Source of the DNA: an uncultured Gammaproteobacteria bacterium
GTDB taxonomy: Bacteria > Pseudomonadota > Gammaproteobacteria > GCA-002705445 > GCA-002716945
Assembly: GCA_913046125.1 (NCBI GenBank)
Contig: CAJWRL010000009.1
Coordinates: 1-16,600, forward strand
DNA length: 16,600 nucleotides
Reading direction: 5' to 3'
This document shows positions 14,282-16,600 of this stretch, in pieces. The position numbers and the translations under genes were made by a program. The notes below the pieces were generated by a model. That model saw only the letters and a program-made list of their open reading frames with translations, was not told the DNA's origin and searched no databases. Position 1 is the stretch's first letter. Every line of letters starts with the position of its first letter.

Positions 14282-14729
14282 AAAGAGAAAAACAATAAAA
14301 CAAGTTGAAGAGGGAAATGAGCTTGCTCCTAAATTCGACCAAAATGGCTTTATACCAGTCGTGACGACTGATGCTAAATCTGGAGTAGTTTTAATGCACG
14401 CCTATATGAATGAGGAAGCATTAAAGAAAACTATCGCGACTAAGGAAGCTCATTACTACAGTAGAAGCAGGAAATGTTTATGGCATAAAGGTGCGACTAG
14501 TGGATTAGTACAAGATGTGAAAAATATATACATCGATGATGATCAAGACTGTGTTTGGTTGAACGTAATCGTTCGCGGCGAAGCCAGTTGTCATGTAGGT
14601 TATAAATCATGCTTTTATAGAGAAATTGATATTAACTCAAAACAACTTGAACTCAAGTTTATTGAAGATGAAAAAATATTTGATCCTGATGAGGTTTATG
14701 GTGATGCACCAAACCCCACCATCCTATAG
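14274..14729 (+). CDS. hisI: Phosphoribosyl-AMP cyclohydrolase
   Basis: HisI opens the adenine ring of phosphoribosyl-AMP, the third step of histidine synthesis. The 151-residue protein is the single-domain form, without the HisE pyrophosphatase fused in E. coli. Motifs are KFDQNGFIPVV (20-30), VLMHAYMNEEALKKTI (39-54), YYSRSRKCLWHKGATSG (61-77), and CHVGYKSCFYRE (106-117), with the zinc Cys106 and Cys113. The usual Asp-Cys-Asp-x-Asp metal motif reads DDDQDC (88-93), so the first zinc cysteine is replaced by Asp89 and a Cys sits four residues later at 93. The extra N-terminal residues precede the conserved core. The stop codon overlaps that of the convergent membrane protein. Confidence 0.95.
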   Translation: MFKKRKTIKQVEEGNELAPKFDQNGFIPVVTTDAKSGVVLMHAYMNEEALKKTIATKEAHYYSRSRKCLWHKGATSGLVQDVKNIYIDDDQDCVWLNVIVRGEASCHVGYKSCFYREIDINSKQLELKFIEDEKIFDPDEVYGDAPNPTIL

Positions 14730-14951
14730 ATTCAAGTTTTTAACAAAAAAATTGGCAAATAAACCTAACAAGTAAAGTGTTACTAATAGATATACAATTC
14801 CGAGTGACATTGATGAGAAAAAATATAATATTGACGGGATTGGACTGTATTGTGAAAAATATCCATGAGTGAAATGTATAAATATTAACAATGGAATGGA
14901 TATTAGAGAACCATGTAATACGTTTTTAATAATGCTTTTAATAAAATCCAT
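14724..14951 (-). CDS. Small two-segment membrane protein, unknown
   Basis: An unrecognised 75-residue protein with two hydrophobic segments, about residues 13-28 and 41-68, separated by HGYFSQYSPIPS. It has no signal-peptide cut site and no motif I can name. The case for a real gene is positional: it exactly fills the gap between hisI and the RibD-like gene, its stop overlaps the hisI stop in CTATAG, and its ATG is 11 bases from the divergent gene. There is no good ribosome binding site, only GGTAAAG. Composition matches that of a true membrane protein rather than a shadow frame. Confidence 0.55.
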   Translation of the reverse strand: MDFIKSIIKNVLHGSLISIPLLIFIHFTHGYFSQYSPIPSILYFFSSMSLGIVYLLVTLYLLGLFANFFVKNLNL

Positions 14952-14962
14952 AGCTTTACCAA

Positions 14963-15724
14963 ATGTCTAAAATCAGTATATCAAAAAAAACTGCTTGGTC
15001 ACTTATTTTAAAAATTAATAATAAAATTTCATACAAAGATAATTTAGTTGACATTAATGAGGATATAAGAGGACATAAGATTAATATCACCTTTAACAAG
15101 AGCAATAATCATATAGAAAATTCTAATCTGACAGATGATCATGAAGTAAATGATTTACTCAAGCTTTTCCTACCTATCGTTTGCTCCTCGAAAAAGACAC
15201 AATTTATCGCACACATTGCACAGTCATTAGATGGTTTTATAGCGACTAATTCAGGAGAATCAAAATATATAAGTAGTAAAGAAAACTTGGAACATATACA
15301 TCGTTTACGTGCTGTCTCAGATATCATAATCGTGGGGGCTAACACTTTTCTTGAGGATAAGCCAAAACTGACGACACGCTTGGTTGAGGGCGATAATCCG
15401 AAAATATATGTATTTGATCCAAAAAGAATTCTTAAATCAAATCAAATATCAAACAACATTAAAATAATAAGTGATAAAGATATAATGAGAAATAAATTTA
15501 ATAAAAACAAGACTATATATATTGAAGGCGGTGGAAAAACAATTTCATATTTTATGGAAAAAAACATGATTGATCGTATTCATCTCTGTCTATGCCCTAT
15601 CATCCTCGGTGGAGGAAGGCCTTCCTTTATTCAAAATAAAAATATAAGCATAAACAATTTAAAATCTTATGATCCAAAGCATTATAATATGGGTAATGAT
15701 GTTTTGTTCGATCTTAAGGTTTGA
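14963..15724 (+). CDS. RibD C-terminal-domain (dihydrofolate-reductase-fold) reductase
   Basis: A 253-residue protein. Residues about 80-253 form a RibD-C domain, the NADPH-dependent reductase fold of riboflavin synthesis: HIAQSLDGFIAT (84-95), HRLRAVSDIIIVGANTFLED (113-132), KLTTR (135-139), the glycine-rich EGGG (188-191), and ILGGGRPSF (214-222). The CMP/dCMP deaminase domain of bifunctional RibD is absent. In its place is a 78-residue N-terminal region with AWSLILKINNKISYKDN near the start, which I cannot assign. It could be a stand-alone pyrimidine reductase or another pteridine/flavin-type reductase. Its stop lies 11 bp inside the convergent membrane protein gene. Confidence 0.85.
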   Translation: MSKISISKKTAWSLILKINNKISYKDNLVDINEDIRGHKINITFNKSNNHIENSNLTDDHEVNDLLKLFLPIVCSSKKTQFIAHIAQSLDGFIATNSGESKYISSKENLEHIHRLRAVSDIIIVGANTFLEDKPKLTTRLVEGDNPKIYVFDPKRILKSNQISNNIKIISDKDIMRNKFNKNKTIYIEGGGKTISYFMEKNMIDRIHLCLCPIILGGGRPSFIQNKNISINNLKSYDPKHYNMGNDVLFDLKV

Positions 15725-16592
15725 CAGTGTCTTTTTTTAAGAAGAAATAAGCTCCAGGCAAAGAACATAATAAATTACATAGACCATAAACTATAGCTAC
15801 GGTAACACTTGCTGATACCGATAAACCCAAAAGAAAAGATATAACTAGTGCGGTCGTCTCTCTTATTCCCCAGCCTCCTATGCTTACAGGAAGTGTCATA
15901 GAAAATAAAATAATTGGTGCAAAAACAAAGAAACTTATCAAATCTATTTTCAGGTTTAATGAGTAAGCACAGATTATATATGTTGTTATATAGGTCAAAA
16001 CAATAATCAAAGATAATAAAAAATGCTTATAAAGACGTTTGCCACTAAATATGTATTTAAAGTTGATAAAATACTGGTTTTTCTTTTGATAAAAAAACAA
16101 AAGCTTTGTCAGAATAAACAATAGAATTATCACAGCAAGTACATAAGCAGAAGCCATATATTTTTGATTTACTATAAAAAAGAGCTGAAGTGAAAATATG
16201 AATGTTACTACAAGAGCAAGTTGTCCAGATAATCTTTCAAAAATTACCGATTGCAAAGATTTTACAAAATTGCTGCTGTTTTTATTGTTAACTTTAATAT
16301 TTAACGTTCTATATACATCCCCTAGAATTCCTGTTGGTAAGATATTATTCATAAAGCCTGCAATATAATAGTATCTTATTGCATCACTATAATTTATCGA
16401 AGACTGTGTCTTGGATGCAATGAAACACCATCTCCATGCGGACAGAAAATATTGAAATATACTCACTACTAATACCAGCGGCAAAAAGATCAGATCGACA
16501 CTTCCTAAAATGTATAGTATTTCACTTCCATATGTCTGAAATATATAAAACATAAGAGTTAGTGAAAGTATGTATTTAATATATTTCTTCAC
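15714..16592 (-). CDS. YbhN/AglD-like (UPF0104, LPG-synthase TM) membrane protein
   Basis: A 292-residue polytopic inner-membrane protein with about seven hydrophobic segments. It fits the flippase-like UPF0104 family, related to the membrane domain of lysylphosphatidylglycerol synthase: FMNNILPTGILGDVYR (80-95), FERLSGQLAL (118-127), and LPVSIGGWGIRETTAL (234-249). Family members act in lipid or lipid-linked glycan transport, and the substrate is unknown here. The start is GTG at 16592, because an in-frame TAA lies two codons upstream (16596-16598); the ribosome binding site is beyond the edge. Its 3' end overlaps the RibD-like gene by 11 bp. Confidence 0.85.
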   Translation of the reverse strand: MKKYIKYILSLTLMFYIFQTYGSEILYILGSVDLIFLPLVLVVSIFQYFLSAWRWCFIASKTQSSINYSDAIRYYYIAGFMNNILPTGILGDVYRTLNIKVNNKNSSNFVKSLQSVIFERLSGQLALVVTFIFSLQLFFIVNQKYMASAYVLAVIILLFILTKLLFFYQKKNQYFINFKYIFSGKRLYKHFLLSLIIVLTYITTYIICAYSLNLKIDLISFFVFAPIILFSMTLPVSIGGWGIRETTALVISFLLGLSVSASVTVAIVYGLCNLLCSLPGAYFFLKKDTVKP

Positions 16593-16600
16593 TTTTTATA

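Noticed and set aside
15613..15626. A perfect 14-base palindrome AGGAAGGCCTTCCT
   Set aside because: It lies within the conserved GGGRPSF codons of the RibD-like gene, has no loop or T-run, and is best explained by coding constraint. Not a terminator or operator on present evidence.
1..16600. Search by eye for CRISPR arrays, insertion sequences, tRNA genes, prophage and toxin-antitoxin pairs
   Set aside because: No regularly spaced repeats, transposase motifs, tRNA-like cloverleaf with CCA or phage genes were seen; the space is almost entirely taken by housekeeping genes.

Overview
This window looks like a piece of a streamlined, low-GC chromosome (roughly one third G+C by eye) from a gammaproteobacterium. 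The gammaproteobacterial placement rests on close PerM, Hda, MoaE/MoaD and PurM likenesses to Escherichia coli, on a dapA-bamC pair, and on a purM-purN-DUF3108 run next to hda. Very short or negative intergenic gaps, low GC and the absence of mobile elements suggest a free-living marine plankton lineage such as SAR86. That name is an inference I cannot test here. No tRNA, rRNA, IS, prophage, CRISPR or long repeat was found, and no stretch of more than 90 bases lacks a gene.

Layout. 1-2483 (minus): perM, dapA and the start of bamC, with bamC cut by the left edge. 2567-3823 (plus): a short prolyl-tRNA synthetase lacking the usual bacterial editing insertion. 3820-4526 (minus): a LysM lipoprotein and a small exported helical protein resembling SoxXA-binding proteins. 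4539-5108 (plus): a WrbA-type flavoprotein. 5105-5794 (minus): hda. 5847-8222 (plus): purM, purN and a DUF3108 periplasmic protein. 8223-12455 (minus): DUF1244, moeB, moaA, a small membrane protein, moaD, moaE and argG, tightly packed or overlapping except for a 57-base gap carrying an apparent promoter before moaD. 12495-13376 (minus): an EamA exporter. 13397-14729 (plus): a MOSC-domain protein, a small zinc-finger protein and hisI. 14724-14951 (minus): a small membrane protein. 14963-15724 (plus): a RibD-C reductase-like protein. 15714-16592 (minus): a YbhN/AglD-type (UPF0104) membrane protein.

How the genes work together. Most are housekeeping genes: lysine/peptidoglycan precursor (dapA), outer-membrane assembly (bamC), purine (purM, purN), arginine (argG) and histidine (hisI) synthesis, replication control (hda) and translation (proS). 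The clearest functional unit is molybdenum cofactor synthesis: MoaA starts the pterin pathway, MoeB activates the MoaD C-terminus, and MoaD/MoaE form molybdopterin synthase. A MOSC-domain protein lies just beyond the exporter. moaC, mogA/moaB, moeA and mobA are not in the window.

I did not find a convincing undescribed multi-gene system. The points most worth a second look are the editing-domain-less ProS, an unrecognised membrane protein translationally coupled to moaA, convergent genes whose stop codons always abut or overlap, a palindromic double -10 between hda and purM, and apparent near-leaderless starts.
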